From Desulfonatronum thiosulfatophilum (GTDB lineage: Bacteria; Desulfobacterota; Desulfovibrionia; Desulfovibrionales; Desulfonatronaceae), in contig NZ_FMXO01000017.1 of assembly GCF_900104215.1 (NCBI RefSeq), forward strand, positions 33,813-97,812: DNA of 64,000 nt. Direction: 5' to 3'. The notes under the pieces were generated by a model. The model saw only the letters and a program-made list of their open reading frames with translations, was not told where the DNA came from and made no database searches. Of the stretch, positions 49,716-58,684 are shown piece after piece (the first letter of the stretch is position 1; each line of letters opens with the position of its first letter). Made by a program: the position numbers and the translations under genes.

Positions 49716-50488
49716 CGCAGTTGATCTTCCTTGTTGAAAAACGTCCGATAGCCCAGCTGGAGCATGGTGATGATCGAAAGGGCCACCGCCCCGAGGATGC
49801 CCAGCATGATGGCGATCTGATAGGCGATGGCCGTGGTGGGGTCGGTCCCGGAAAGTATCTGCCCGGTCATCATGCCCGGCAGAAAAACGATGCCCATGCC
49901 GACCATGGAATTGATGGTCGGCATGATGGCCGAATCAAAGGTGCTGTTGACGATATCCCGGGTGGCCGCCTTGGGCGTTGCGCCGAGGATCAGGGCCTCC
50001 TCCACCAGATGCTTCTGCGTGGTCATGCCGTCCAGCAGGGATTTTACGCCCAGGGAAATTCCCGTCATGGAATTGCCGATGATCATCCCGGCAATGGGTA
50101 TGAAGTATTGCGGATCATACCATGGCGTGATGCGCACCACCACCAGCAGGAAATAGGCGATGCAGGTAAGCGTTCCGAAACACATGGAAAAGGCGATCAC
50201 CCGGCGCAGCGGACCGGTCAGCCTGGTCCGGAACTTCCGGAAGATCGTGTGGATCGCGAAGGCCGCCATGACGATAATGATCGCGCCGGTGATGTACGGG
50301 CTGGGATTGTCGAAGACGTAGACCAGGACGTACCCGACCAGGACGAGCTGTAAGGTCATTCGTATTGAGGAGATCACGATTTCTTTTTCCCGCCGGATGC
50401 CTCTGATGCGGACGATGGCCAGCACGATCAGTACGAAGACGTACGCCAGGGCGACCTGCAGGAAGGTCAGATCAATAATGTCGTTCAT
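49712..50488 (-). CDS. fetB: ABC transporter permease FetB (iron export)
   Basis: The 258-residue membrane protein with about seven helices shows the FetB/YbbM-family sequence (IRGIRREKEIVISSIRMTLQLVLVGYVL, AGMIIGNSMTGISLGVKSL, FDSAIMPTINSMVGMGIVFLPGMMTGQILSG). FetAB in E. coli lowers iron toxicity. The ATG at 50488 overlaps the fetA stop as ATGA. Confidence 0.88.
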   Translation of the reverse strand: MNDIIDLTFLQVALAYVFVLIVLAIVRIRGIRREKEIVISSIRMTLQLVLVGYVLVYVFDNPSPYITGAIIIVMAAFAIHTIFRKFRTRLTGPLRRVIAFSMCFGTLTCIAYFLLVVVRITPWYDPQYFIPIAGMIIGNSMTGISLGVKSLLDGMTTQKHLVEEALILGATPKAATRDIVNSTFDSAIMPTINSMVGMGIVFLPGMMTGQILSGTDPTTAIAYQIAIMLGILGAVALSIITMLQLGYRTFFNKEDQLR

Positions 50489-51150
50489 AAACTGCACCCC
50501 TTGTTCAGGCATGTACCGCCGGACATTTCGATGATCACGTCCGCATGGTTCCGCGCCGCGGCCTTGGAATGGGTGACCATGACAATGGTGCTGCCGTCGG
50601 CCCGGGCATGACTCGTAAGCATCTCGAAGATCAGCTGCGCGGTCTCCTCGTCCAAAGCCGACGATGGTTCATCCAGGAGATAGACCCGCGGCTTCATAAG
50701 CAGCACCCGGCCCAAAGCCAGCCTCTGTCGTTCTCCGCCGGAGAGTTTATCCGCCGCTTCCTGCAGGGGCTTGGCCAGCCGGACCTGTTCCAGAATTTGC
50801 GTGAGCGACTGCTCGTCCGGCTCTTCCCGGTCCTGAAAGCGCAGCCCGGCCAGAAGGTTGTCCCGCACGGTCAGCCCGAAAAGCGCTGGAGTCTGGGACA
50901 GCATGACCACGTTCCGGCGATGGGTCACGGAATCTTCCTGGGCAAGATCCCGCCCCTGGAACAGAATCCGGCCGCTGGTGGGTGAGATCATCTTGTTCAG
51001 CATGCGCAGCACCGTGGTCTTGCCGCTGCCGCTGGCTCCCACCAGGGCCGTGATCCGTCCCTCGTCGATGCGCAGATCGGGCAGATCCAGCACGTCGAGG
51101 TACTTCACGTCCAAGAATTCAAACAATGGCTTCACATTCATCTCCCGCAT
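50485..51150 (-). CDS. fetA: ABC transporter ATP-binding protein FetA
   Basis: The ABC ATPase has Walker A GASGSGKTTV, Q-loop MLSQTPALFG, signature LSGGERQRLALGR, Walker B RVYLLDEPSSALD and the H-loop THSKA, over 221 residues. It is overlapped by fetB, which identifies the pair. It starts at ATG 51150 with a weak ribosome site; ATG 51141 is an alternative. Confidence 0.87.
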   Translation of the reverse strand: MREMNVKPLFEFLDVKYLDVLDLPDLRIDEGRITALVGASGSGKTTVLRMLNKMISPTSGRILFQGRDLAQEDSVTHRRNVVMLSQTPALFGLTVRDNLLAGLRFQDREEPDEQSLTQILEQVRLAKPLQEAADKLSGGERQRLALGRVLLMKPRVYLLDEPSSALDEETAQLIFEMLTSHARADGSTIVMVTHSKAAARNHADVIIEMSGGTCLNKGCSL

Positions 51151-51179
51151 TCATCTTTGCTGTTTCCCGATCTGTTTTG

Positions 51180-52391
51180 TCACGCCAACCCGTAGAGGCT
51201 GATGATCAACCCACCTACTCCGGCAAGAATCACCACGGCCCAGGACGGCGTCTTCCATTTTTCGAGGAGCACGAAACAGGTCAAGGCCAGTGCAAATTCA
51301 TAGGAACCAAGAATGGCGCTCGTCCAGACTGGTTGATACAAAGCCGCTCCGAGAATGCCGACCACCGCGGCGTTGGCTCCGCGCATCAGAGCCTGTGCCC
51401 CTTCAGATCGACAAAAGGTGTTCCAGAACGGCAGTACGGCCACCAGCAGCAGAAAACCCGGAGCGAAAATCCCGATCAGGGCGATGATGGCGCCAAGTAT
51501 TCCGTTCGGAGACGGCTCCACCACCACTCCAAGATAGGCCGCAAAGGTGAACAATGGTCCGGGAACGGCTTGTGCCGCGCCGTATCCTGCAAGAAACTCG
51601 TCCGGAGTGACCCACCCCGGCTGAACAAGTCCTGCTTCCAGAAGCGGCAGGACCACATGGCCGCCACCGAACACCAGGGCTCCGGCCCGGAAAAATGATT
51701 CAAAGAGCGCCAAGCCTTGGGAGGACGTGGCAATGGCTAGGAGGGGCAATCCGAAGAGCAGGATTGCGAAGATCCCCGCGGCAATGAATCCGGCCAGGCG
51801 AGAAACCGGAAAGTGAGCACGGCTGACGCAGTAGTCGCTCTGTCCACTGCAAATCCATAATCCAGCCAGGGCTCCGACAATGATCGCGGAAATCTGTCCC
51901 AGCGCGCCCCCGGCCAAGAGGACGATCAGGACCGCGCCCAGTGCGATGGTGGCCCGCTCCCGGTCCGGACAGAGATTCTTGGCCATGCCCCACACCGCAT
52001 GGGCGACAATCGCCACCGCGACAACCTTCAAGCCATGAATGACGCCTGCGCCCGCCGGTCCTTCCATGAACGATGCGCCGTATGCGAAAAGGATCAGGAT
52101 GAGGGCCGACGGCAGGGTGAAGGCGGTCCAGGCCGCGGCAGCACCCAAAGGCCCGCCCCGCATCAGCCCCAGGGCGAATCCCACTTGGCTGCTGGCCGGG
52201 CCGGGCAGAAACTGACACATGGCCACCAAGTCGGCATAACTCTTTTCATCAAGCCATTTGCGACGCGCCACGAACTCGGTGCGGAAATATCCGAGATGGG
52301 CGATGGGACCGCCGAAAGACGTCAGACCCAAACCGAGAAAAGCCTTGAAGACCTCCCATACCCTCTGCGCTTTGTTCGATTCCGGCATCAT
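51180..52391 (-). CDS. chrA: Chromate transporter ChrA
   Basis: The 403-residue protein has two CHR domains: the first with GLGLTSFGGPIAHLGYFRTEFV and MCQFLPGPASSQVGFALG, the second with GALVFGGGHVVLPLLE and AQAVPGPLFTFAAYLG. ChrA exports chromate. ATG 52391 overlaps the padR stop as ATGA, so the regulator and transporter are co-translated; the open frame further upstream is spurious. Confidence 0.92.
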   Translation of the reverse strand: MMPESNKAQRVWEVFKAFLGLGLTSFGGPIAHLGYFRTEFVARRKWLDEKSYADLVAMCQFLPGPASSQVGFALGLMRGGPLGAAAAWTAFTLPSALILILFAYGASFMEGPAGAGVIHGLKVVAVAIVAHAVWGMAKNLCPDRERATIALGAVLIVLLAGGALGQISAIIVGALAGLWICSGQSDYCVSRAHFPVSRLAGFIAAGIFAILLFGLPLLAIATSSQGLALFESFFRAGALVFGGGHVVLPLLEAGLVQPGWVTPDEFLAGYGAAQAVPGPLFTFAAYLGVVVEPSPNGILGAIIALIGIFAPGFLLLVAVLPFWNTFCRSEGAQALMRGANAAVVGILGAALYQPVWTSAILGSYEFALALTCFVLLEKWKTPSWAVVILAGVGGLIISLYGLA

Positions 52392-52729
52392 AACGAATCC
52401 CCCTGTGGATTCCGCTTCATTGTTTCCTTGATCAATTCCCCAAGATGGCGCTGGGCCACGGCCAGTCCCTCCAGGCCTTTCTCCGTGATTTGGTAATACT
52501 TCCGCCACACCCGCCCGTCCCGTTCCTTGCGCGAAACCAGGTAGCCCTTGCGTTCCATGGCATGAAGCATCGGATAGAGGGTGCCCGGACTCAGCCGGTA
52601 CCCATGTTCGGCCAGCTCCTCGATCATCCATTGGCCGTAAATCTCCTGGAGCGCGGCATGGTGCAGCACATGCAGCCGGACCAGGCCGGAGAGCAGGTCA
52701 TGGTGCTCCTGCATCAGATCATCTTTCAT
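52388..52729 (-). CDS. PadR family transcription regulator
   Basis: The 113-residue winged-helix protein matches the PadR family (LSGLVRLHVLHHAALQEIYGQWMIEELAEHGYRLSPGTLYPMLHAMERKGYLVSR). GGAGG lies five to six bases before the chosen ATG. It directly precedes chrA and presumably controls it; chrB or padR-type control of chrA is known in other bacteria. Confidence 0.9.
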   Translation of the reverse strand: MKDDLMQEHHDLLSGLVRLHVLHHAALQEIYGQWMIEELAEHGYRLSPGTLYPMLHAMERKGYLVSRKERDGRVWRKYYQITEKGLEGLAVAQRHLGELIKETMKRNPQGDSL

Positions 52730-52756
52730 GAATTCCCTCCGACATCGCAATTCGTA

Positions 52757-52769
52757 ATCGAAATTCGAT
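52757..52769. promoter_or_regulatory. Perfect palindrome in the padR-chrA promoter region
   Basis: ATCGAAATTCGAT is a perfect inverted repeat 28 bases upstream of the padR start. On the minus strand, TTGCCA and TATATC are 17 bases apart and could be the -35 and -10, placing the palindrome over the start of transcription. It is a plausible PadR autoregulatory operator. Confidence 0.55.
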
Positions 52770-52943
52770 ATAATACCCATGATCCGACTTGGCAAGACTG
52801 AGCCCGATATACCATTTACTCACCCAATCAGACTGGGCACGAGCAAATTATTGTAACAGAAAATCTTTCCGCCGACCCGACTATTTTGAAGCACATTTCA
52901 AAAAAGTCCTGACTATTTTTAAATCTGCTTCAAAATAGTCAAC

Positions 52944-53180
52944 ATGAAACGTCATCTTCAATCGTCAATCAGAGAAGATCTCGCAAAGAAAATGGTCCTG
53001 ATCACCAGCCCGAGACAGATGGGCAAAACCCATCTTGCCAAGGGTCTCATGGGGGATTTCAGCAAAAAGGATTGGGTTCGGGTGAACCTTGTACAACAGC
53101 ATGAGCAGCAACTTGCGGATTTTCTGGAAGCTTGCATCCCGGAAGATGCTCAGACCGATGGCATATGTTCGTGGCCCTGA
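52944..53180 (+). pseudogene. N-terminal remnant of an AAA_14-type ATPase
   Basis: The 78 residues show RHLQSSIREDLAKKMVLITSPRQMGKTHLAKGL, the P-loop region of the DUF4143-associated AAA family. They then stop at a TGA after SW. In another frame, YVRGPERLVLADFGKPV continues briefly. The full family length is near 400 residues, so this is a decayed fragment. Confidence 0.7.
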
Positions 53181-53267
53181 ACGGCTGGTCCTGGCAGATT
53201 TCGGAAAGCCGGTCCCGCTAGAAAAGGTTGCGCATTGCATTATGACAATGCGGCTGCAAAAGAGGCG

Positions 53268-54221
53268 TCACACTTCGCAAGAAGCCGCTTTTCCCTTTTT
53301 TTCCTCCACGAGATGCGCCACGGCTTGGGTCGCGATGCACCCTTCGGCCGCGGCGGTGACGATCTGTTTGATGAATTTTTCCCGCAGATCACCGACGACG
53401 AAGATGCCGCTGATGTTCGTTTCGCATCTTTCATCAGTGATGACGAATCCTTTAGCGTTCATTTTCATCCCGGCTGGCACGAGGCGGTTGTCGGACTCAT
53501 AGCCGATGAAGATAAACACGCCATCCGTAGGCAGGACTTGCTCCGCGCCGGTTTTAACATTGCGGATGCCCACCGCATGGACGCCGGAGCCGTCGGCGTG
53601 CAGGTCCGTGACCACGCTGTCCCAGACCACCTGGATTTTCGGTTCGGCCAGAACGCGTTTTTGCAGGATCATGCCGCCGCGAAAGGCGTCCCGGCGATGC
53701 ACGAGGTGGACGCTGGATGCGATCTTGGACAGAAACAGGGCATCCTCCAGCGCGGTGTCCCCGCCGCCGATCACCACCACGCGCTTGTTCCGAAAAAAGA
53801 AGCCGTCGCACACGGCGCAGTAGGAAACGCCCTTGCCGTAGTTTTCAAGTTCGCCGGGTATCCCCAGCCGGCGGGGTTGCCCGCCGCAGGCCAGGATCAC
53901 TGCCGGAGCGTACAGCTCGTCGCCGTTGTCCAGGCGCACGATATGTTCGTCCAGTCCCGGTTCGACCTCCACCACTTCCCGGGCCAGGATTTCCAGGCCG
54001 CAGGCCTTGGCGTGATTGGTCATGGCCGCGGCCAGATCCGCCCCGGAGATGGACTCGGTACCCGGCCAGTTTTCCACGATGTCCGTATTGTTCAGTTGAC
54101 CGCCGGGCAAGCCTTTTTCCACGAGAACGGTTTGCAGGGCCGCGCGTTGGGCATAGATGCCAGCCGTCAGGCCACTGGGGCCGCCGCCGATGATGATCAG
54201 GTCCAGGGTTCGGGTCGTCAT
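53268..54221 (-). CDS. trxB: Thioredoxin reductase
   Basis: The FAD-binding GGGPSGLTAGIYAQRA, active-site CAVC (Cys135, Cys138), NADPH-binding GGGDTALEDALFL and C-terminal GIFVVGDL sequences define a low-molecular-weight TrxB of about 317 residues. It keeps thioredoxin reduced. GGAGG lies eight bases before the ATG at 54221. No trxA is adjacent. Confidence 0.93.
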   Translation of the reverse strand: MTTRTLDLIIIGGGPSGLTAGIYAQRAALQTVLVEKGLPGGQLNNTDIVENWPGTESISGADLAAAMTNHAKACGLEILAREVVEVEPGLDEHIVRLDNGDELYAPAVILACGGQPRRLGIPGELENYGKGVSYCAVCDGFFFRNKRVVVIGGGDTALEDALFLSKIASSVHLVHRRDAFRGGMILQKRVLAEPKIQVVWDSVVTDLHADGSGVHAVGIRNVKTGAEQVLPTDGVFIFIGYESDNRLVPAGMKMNAKGFVITDERCETNISGIFVVGDLREKFIKQIVTAAAEGCIATQAVAHLVEEKKGKAASCEV

Positions 54222-54379
54222 TTCGCTTTCCTCCATGGTTGGACTGGAGTGATGGAACAGCCGTCGCCGCGGCGAAACAGGATCGACGGATCAGCCTTCA
54301 CTGACTTCATAATATGACCACTGCCCGAATAAACAACATGCGTCTTCCAGGCAGTGCACATTTGGGGTCACATTTGGGG

Positions 54380-54666
54380 TCAGGTCTTGCTTTTTGATGT
54401 ATTTCGTTCTTTTGTGATGATTCTGCTGACAGTAGCGCAATGAAGGCCAAGATGCGCGGCGATCGACTGCTGGGAATAACCGTAATCAATGTGGGCTGCT
54501 GCGATGGCCTTGTTCCGGCTCGGCTTTGTTTGCCGTTCCGGGAAAAGCTTCTCCAGGGAAGGTCGCAGCGCAAGGCGTTTGGACCCGAGGGACTTCAGTG
54601 AATACGGCTTTCTTCCGCAGAAATGGAGACAGCTTTTCCAGAAAAGATTCCGCCCTCAGAAGACAT
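54380..54666 (-). pseudogene. C-terminal remnant of a RAYT transposase
   Basis: About 287 bases match the 3' third of the intact RAYT gene at 59097 (homologous to about 59097-59382), with one extra base (a T in GGCGTTTGG) that shifts the frame. The HTH-coding part is recognisable. The N-terminal counterpart lies at 56524-56643. Confidence 0.8.
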
Positions 54667-54684
54667 ATTCCCTTCTTACACTGA

Positions 54685-55077
54685 TCATTTACAGCCTTTA
54701 GGAACAGTCATTACCATCTCGGAATATTTCGCAAGAAAACCGTCTGCTGTCAAAAACCGCATTGGTTCACTTATAGATTGGGCTAGAAGAAGGCGGTCAA
54801 ATGGGTCACGATGGAGAAGTGGTAGGTCGTGAACACAAGCAGCATGGCGAGTTGTTATGTCGAGTTCCTGGAAACCGCTTTCTGGAATTGCAATTTCAAA
54901 ATCATGAGGATCACCTTGCAGTTTGCCAATTTTCGTCTTGATTGCAATTTCCCAAATCGATGCTGCGGAAACATAAATCTTGTCGGCATCGAGCATAATC
55001 CGCCGCGCCTTTGAACAAAAGTAGATCACTATCCAGCACCGACCAATGAATATTTGCGTATCGATCAAGATTCGCAT
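54685..55077 (-). CDS. VapC-like PIN-domain toxin
   Basis: The 130-residue PIN protein has acidic residues in MRILIDTQIFI, SAASIWEIAI and the C-terminal HRDPFDRLLLAQ and FLTADG. Residues 12-20 (GRCWIVIYF) are out of register with the family; the shifted frame there reads WSVLDSDLL, as expected of VapC, so two compensating one-base changes are likely. Activity is uncertain. The start overlaps the antitoxin gene by 13 bases. Confidence 0.8.
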   Translation of the reverse strand: MRILIDTQIFIGRCWIVIYFCSKARRIMLDADKIYVSAASIWEIAIKTKIGKLQGDPHDFEIAIPESGFQELDITTRHAACVHDLPLLHRDPFDRLLLAQSISEPMRFLTADGFLAKYSEMVMTVPKGCK

Positions 55078-55319
55078 TCACGCCCCTCGAACTCCGCAAG
55101 AACATCATCCGGCAAGGGGGCGTCAAAATCTTCCGAAACCTTGACTTTGCCGCGCAACACACCGAAACGTATGCTTTTTTTCTCATTATCAAATGACAAA
55201 AGCCGAGCCAATGGCTTGCCTGAACTGGAAATAACGATTTCCGCGCCTCTTTGCACCTCTGCAAGCAGCGTATGTATCTGCTTGTCCAATTCCTGTACTG
55301 TGACAGTCATTGTCGCCAT
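55065..55319 (-). CDS. Phd/YefM-type antitoxin
   Basis: The 84-residue antitoxin has the Phd/YefM pattern TVTVQELDKQIHTLLAEVQRGAEIVISSSGKPLARL and a charged C-terminal tail that would bind the toxin. GGAGG lies seven bases before the ATG; the open frame further upstream is not coding. Together with the overlapping PIN gene it forms a typical toxin-antitoxin operon. Confidence 0.85.
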   Translation of the reverse strand: MATMTVTVQELDKQIHTLLAEVQRGAEIVISSSGKPLARLLSFDNEKKSIRFGVLRGKVKVSEDFDAPLPDDVLAEFEGRECES

Positions 55320-55497
55320 AAATCGACCTCCTTGAATGCTTCCCATTCTTTCGATGTGGCGTGGGTCTCCGAAGCCTAAACCAACAGGTCCTTGACGCCC
55401 AGGAAAATCACAAAGGCTGAGGTTTTGATTATATACCAGGCATGGAAGGCCGCTGTTGTTCTGGAGAAGATATAACAGGGCCGGACTGCTGGCAAAC

Positions 55498-56427
55498 CTA
55501 CCCACCAACAGCACCGGGCAATCTCTTCATCGAATACACCCCCTCCACACCCCCAACCGGCGTAAATCTTCGTTGATCCTTGGAATCCAGCAGGTGTTTC
55601 ACCCCGTCGAACACCTCGGTCACGAACTCTTTTGAGCCGATGATGCCGGAGTCCGTGAAGTACCGGCAGCGGTGGCGGAAAACATCGACGCGGTTGAGGC
55701 GGTACCTCTTTTTGCGCTCCTTTTCCACCACTTCTTTCTTCATCTGCTTGCCCTTGCCCGTGTCCATGGCACCGGTTTCGTAGACGAACTGCCGGTACTT
55801 GCGGATGATCTCGTTGGGATTGAACTCGTTCCATTCGTGCATGCCCAGGTTCATATCCAGTAACCCATGCCTATTCCCGGTCTGCACCAGATAACCCAGG
55901 CCGGACCAGCGGTAGTTTTCGGGCTTGTCCACTATTCCGGCCCGAACCGGATTGAGGTCTACGTACGCCAACAGGTTGACCAGGCTGGTTCCCTCCTGAA
56001 CGATGACGCTCTTGAAGCGGTCACCCCAGAAGAATCCTTTTCTGTTCCGACGCTTGTTGAAATACCGCGTAAACCCCTGCTTGATGTCCTTCACGAATGC
56101 ACCCAGGTTGACCAGTCGCCGACGATATTCCTGCACCTGATGCGGCATGATCACGGCATCGTCGCCGAACTGCTTCCTGTATCGCTTCCCAATCTCTTCA
56201 TCAGTGGCCGCCTCTTCCGTGTGCATCCGAACCACCAAATGAAAGTGATTGCCCATCAAGCAGAACCCCAGCAAGTCAACGAAATAGAAATTGCTCAACC
56301 TGGCAACAATGGCCATAAGGTGATCTTTCTCAATGTCCTGCAAAGGAAAGCCGTCCAGAGCTGTCCTGGACATGATATGGTAGATGGTTGAGCTGTCGTT
56401 TCGGACAAACCTGGCGATGCGTCCCAT
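55498..56427 (-). CDS. REP-associated tyrosine transposase (RAYT), copy 2
   Basis: This Y1 HUH transposase has the HxH metal motif MGNHFHLVV (His61, His63) and the Tyr-bearing AYVDLNPVRAG after GDRFKSVIV. The protein is 309 residues long and ends in a basic C-terminal extension different from the other RAYT in the window. GGGAGG lies five bases before the ATG. Such transposases act on REP/BIME hairpins. Confidence 0.88.
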   Translation of the reverse strand: MGRIARFVRNDSSTIYHIMSRTALDGFPLQDIEKDHLMAIVARLSNFYFVDLLGFCLMGNHFHLVVRMHTEEAATDEEIGKRYRKQFGDDAVIMPHQVQEYRRRLVNLGAFVKDIKQGFTRYFNKRRNRKGFFWGDRFKSVIVQEGTSLVNLLAYVDLNPVRAGIVDKPENYRWSGLGYLVQTGNRHGLLDMNLGMHEWNEFNPNEIIRKYRQFVYETGAMDTGKGKQMKKEVVEKERKKRYRLNRVDVFRHRCRYFTDSGIIGSKEFVTEVFDGVKHLLDSKDQRRFTPVGGVEGVYSMKRLPGAVGG

Positions 56428-56495
56428 GATTGCCTCCCTTGGATGAAGAAGTGTTGGTAAAACGGAAGTTAAACGTGAATATTATCGCCAGTCAA

Positions 56496-56522
56496 GTAAA
56501 AAGAACCTGTCCCTATGCTCCC
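56496..56522. repeat. Short dispersed repeat next to a RAYT remnant
   Basis: AAAAGAACCTGTCCCTATGC with CTCC after it also occurs at 60178-60204 in the same orientation. Both copies lie next to RAYT-derived sequence. Confidence 0.7.
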
Positions 56523-56523
56523 T

Positions 56524-56643
56524 TACCAGATCGGCAAGAATGGAGAGAAACAACAACCGGTCGCCGTCCCTCAGAAAGATCTCTGATCGAGCAGTCACAT
56601 GGTAGAGGGCGCCGGGAAACTCAATCCAAAGTAGTCTGGCCAT
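56524..56643 (-). pseudogene. N-terminal remnant of a RAYT transposase
   Basis: The first 40 or so codons match the intact RAYT at 59966 (WIEFPGALYHVTAR...DGDRLLFLSILADLV), with an in-frame 12-base deletion. It is in the same orientation as the C-terminal remnant at 54380, so the two may be the halves of one gene. Confidence 0.75.
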
Positions 56644-56737
56644 GTATTCATGGCTTACCGCAAGAAATCAAAATACAAGACCTGACCCCGATTTCGTACT
56701 TGTTCATTGCGACGAAATCTGGACACGACTCGACGAA

Positions 56738-57307
56738 CTATACATTGTATTTTGATTGCGGAAACATCCGAGCATAATCTTGAATATATCTCCGCCACGG
56801 CAGATCTTCCATGTACTCCATGTAGCCAACCACAGCATCAAGGTCTTTTTGCGATAAATGATTGCAATCCAGCATCGTCTTCATGAGCTCCAGGCTGTTC
56901 CAGACGCCAATGCTGAATACATTGGCGAGCTGAGTCATATCCCTATCATCCGTGACAACGGGCACGTCCAGGGCGAGGGCATGAGCAAGAATGTCGATAT
57001 CTACTTCTTGGACACCTAATGACTGGGCCAAATTATAGTCGGAAATATAGCCATTTGCCAGGACAGCTTCCTTTTGCTGAGCACGCGAGATGTTGATCCG
57101 CTGAGATCTGTTTTCCGAATACATGTCCTTGTTCACCCAACAAAACTTTTCCCGTAGCCGAGGCTGCCTATCATACTCCTTCTGAAAACGATGTGTGATG
57201 TAAAGTGTGAATTCGTCAGGACAAAAAGGGCGGAAAAGAAGGGGGTGAATGGATTGTGCGAAACGCAAATATATATTGGTATCAACAAGGATCTTGGATT
57301 GCGCCAT
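56738..57307 (-). CDS. PIN-domain protein partner of the XRE-ImmA gene
   Basis: The 189-residue protein opens like a PIN nuclease (SKILVDTNIYLRFAQ) and has later acidic positions in VDIDILAHALALDVPVVTDDRDM. PIN proteins are usually ribonuclease toxins. It begins nine bases after the stop of the XRE-ImmA/IrrE gene, on the same strand, so the two could be a toxin-antitoxin-like operon. Its similarity to VapC is limited. Confidence 0.75.
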   Translation of the reverse strand: MAQSKILVDTNIYLRFAQSIHPLLFRPFCPDEFTLYITHRFQKEYDRQPRLREKFCWVNKDMYSENRSQRINISRAQQKEAVLANGYISDYNLAQSLGVQEVDIDILAHALALDVPVVTDDRDMTQLANVFSIGVWNSLELMKTMLDCNHLSQKDLDAVVGYMEYMEDLPWRRYIQDYARMFPQSKYNV

Positions 57308-57315
57308 GTTGGTAT

Positions 57316-58479
57316 CTAATGGGTCAGATAATAATGCAGTTCTTTTGCTTCGACGGTCTGAATGTCGAAAAGAGATTGCAGGAATCCATCCCCCCTCGAT
57401 GTTTCGCCGAGGAACTTCCTCAGGGAATCGAAAATCGGGGTTTTGAAATATGTCTCGGCCAAATACACATATACTTCAGGAGGCAGATAGTCGTCTTCTC
57501 CCGCTAAGGAATGCGCTGAATCACTTCTGAGCTTTTCGATTAATGTCGATTTCTTTTCGACATATTTTTTGATGACAATATAGGAACTATTCAACTTCTC
57601 CAATTGATCATATCCATTTTCAGTCGCATATGAATTGACGGATTTATATATAGTATATGGTGATATGAAAAGAGGATCGGCCAGGGCGATCATTTCTGCG
57701 ACAAGCTGATTTGCATCGAGACCGACAAGGTCTTTATAAGCTTTTGCAGCAATTTCCTCGGGAAACAAAAAAGATTGGGCGAAAAGCTCTGCAAATTCCT
57801 CGGAAAGATCTACATCACAGGTGCACTTTGTAATAATGTGCCCGATTTCGTGAGCGACCCAAAACTTGAAATCCAGAAGATAGGAGTCCATGTTGATGTA
57901 CATCCATTCTCTCTTGCTTCGCGGTGATTCGATATACAGCGCGTGGGCGTCATTATCCTTGCTGGACGTCACGCCCCAGAAAACCGGCACGGGAACAACA
58001 TCGTACGCATGGATGATGTTAACAAGGTCGGAATAGTTGATCACGTCTGTCAGGGACTTGTCGGCTAGGCCCCTGACCATGGCCACAGCCTTTTGGATGT
58101 ACGCATAATCCATTAACGGACGCTTGAGGACCGGCGGAACCTCCAGCGCCGCATCCGGAAGGTAGTCGGAAATCGAATCAAGGAGCATCGCCTTTTTCAG
58201 GGCACCCGCAAAATGCGCATCGGTCAAGGCCCTGTGTGCCTTCTTGCGAAAATTGAACGCCGCCTCCAACGGTACATCGTCCACAACAAGGTCTGAATGC
58301 GGCAGCCTGAGCAACATCCCAAGCCGCACGAGTTTGTCAGGCCGGGGAAACTTCTTCCCGGCCAACCACTCCCCCACGATGGTCCTGGAAACCATGAGCC
58401 TTTCGGAAACCTGGCTGTTGTTGAATCCCAGGGAATCCATAGCCTTCTTGACGAGTTCGATATTGAGACGCTTATTCAT
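57316..58479 (-). CDS. XRE-family regulator fused to an ImmA/IrrE metallopeptidase
   Basis: The N-terminal Cro/CI helix-turn-helix (about 10-65, with SQVSERLMVSRTIVGEWLAGKKFP) is followed by an ImmA/IrrE-like domain with the HEIGH zinc motif at residues 210-214. Such proteins act as antitoxins or as proteases that cut repressors. ATG 58479 has no ribosome site, and its predicted promoter would start the mRNA about two bases upstream, so translation may be leaderless. An in-frame start further upstream is less likely. Confidence 0.87.
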   Translation of the reverse strand: MNKRLNIELVKKAMDSLGFNNSQVSERLMVSRTIVGEWLAGKKFPRPDKLVRLGMLLRLPHSDLVVDDVPLEAAFNFRKKAHRALTDAHFAGALKKAMLLDSISDYLPDAALEVPPVLKRPLMDYAYIQKAVAMVRGLADKSLTDVINYSDLVNIIHAYDVVPVPVFWGVTSSKDNDAHALYIESPRSKREWMYINMDSYLLDFKFWVAHEIGHIITKCTCDVDLSEEFAELFAQSFLFPEEIAAKAYKDLVGLDANQLVAEMIALADPLFISPYTIYKSVNSYATENGYDQLEKLNSSYIVIKKYVEKKSTLIEKLRSDSAHSLAGEDDYLPPEVYVYLAETYFKTPIFDSLRKFLGETSRGDGFLQSLFDIQTVEAKELHYYLTH

Positions 58480-58487
58480 ATGCGAAC

Positions 58488-58516
58488 CAATTAAGTGCCA
58501 AGTCAACTTTTGTCAA
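58488..58516 (-). promoter_or_regulatory. Promoter of the XRE-ImmA gene, possibly for a leaderless mRNA
   Basis: On the minus strand TTGACA is followed 17 bases later by TAATTG. GTTGAC occurs twice across the -35 region and could be an autoregulatory operator. Confidence 0.55.
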
Positions 58517-58684
58517 CATTTAGTAAACATTTCCATGCTCTCACTCTCGTCAAGATGACCAGCTAGACAAGCAACCAGAAGCTTACATCAGCAACCACCC
58601 CGCCGCGGCCTCATCGGTAATAGCTCCACCCCACATGTGGCGTAGCCTCGTAGGTGCAACTTCTCAATTTCTTATTGTGTTCGT

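Noticed and set aside
52392..52631. Upstream extension of chrA
   Set aside because: It lies on top of padR in another frame; ChrA similarity starts at 52391.
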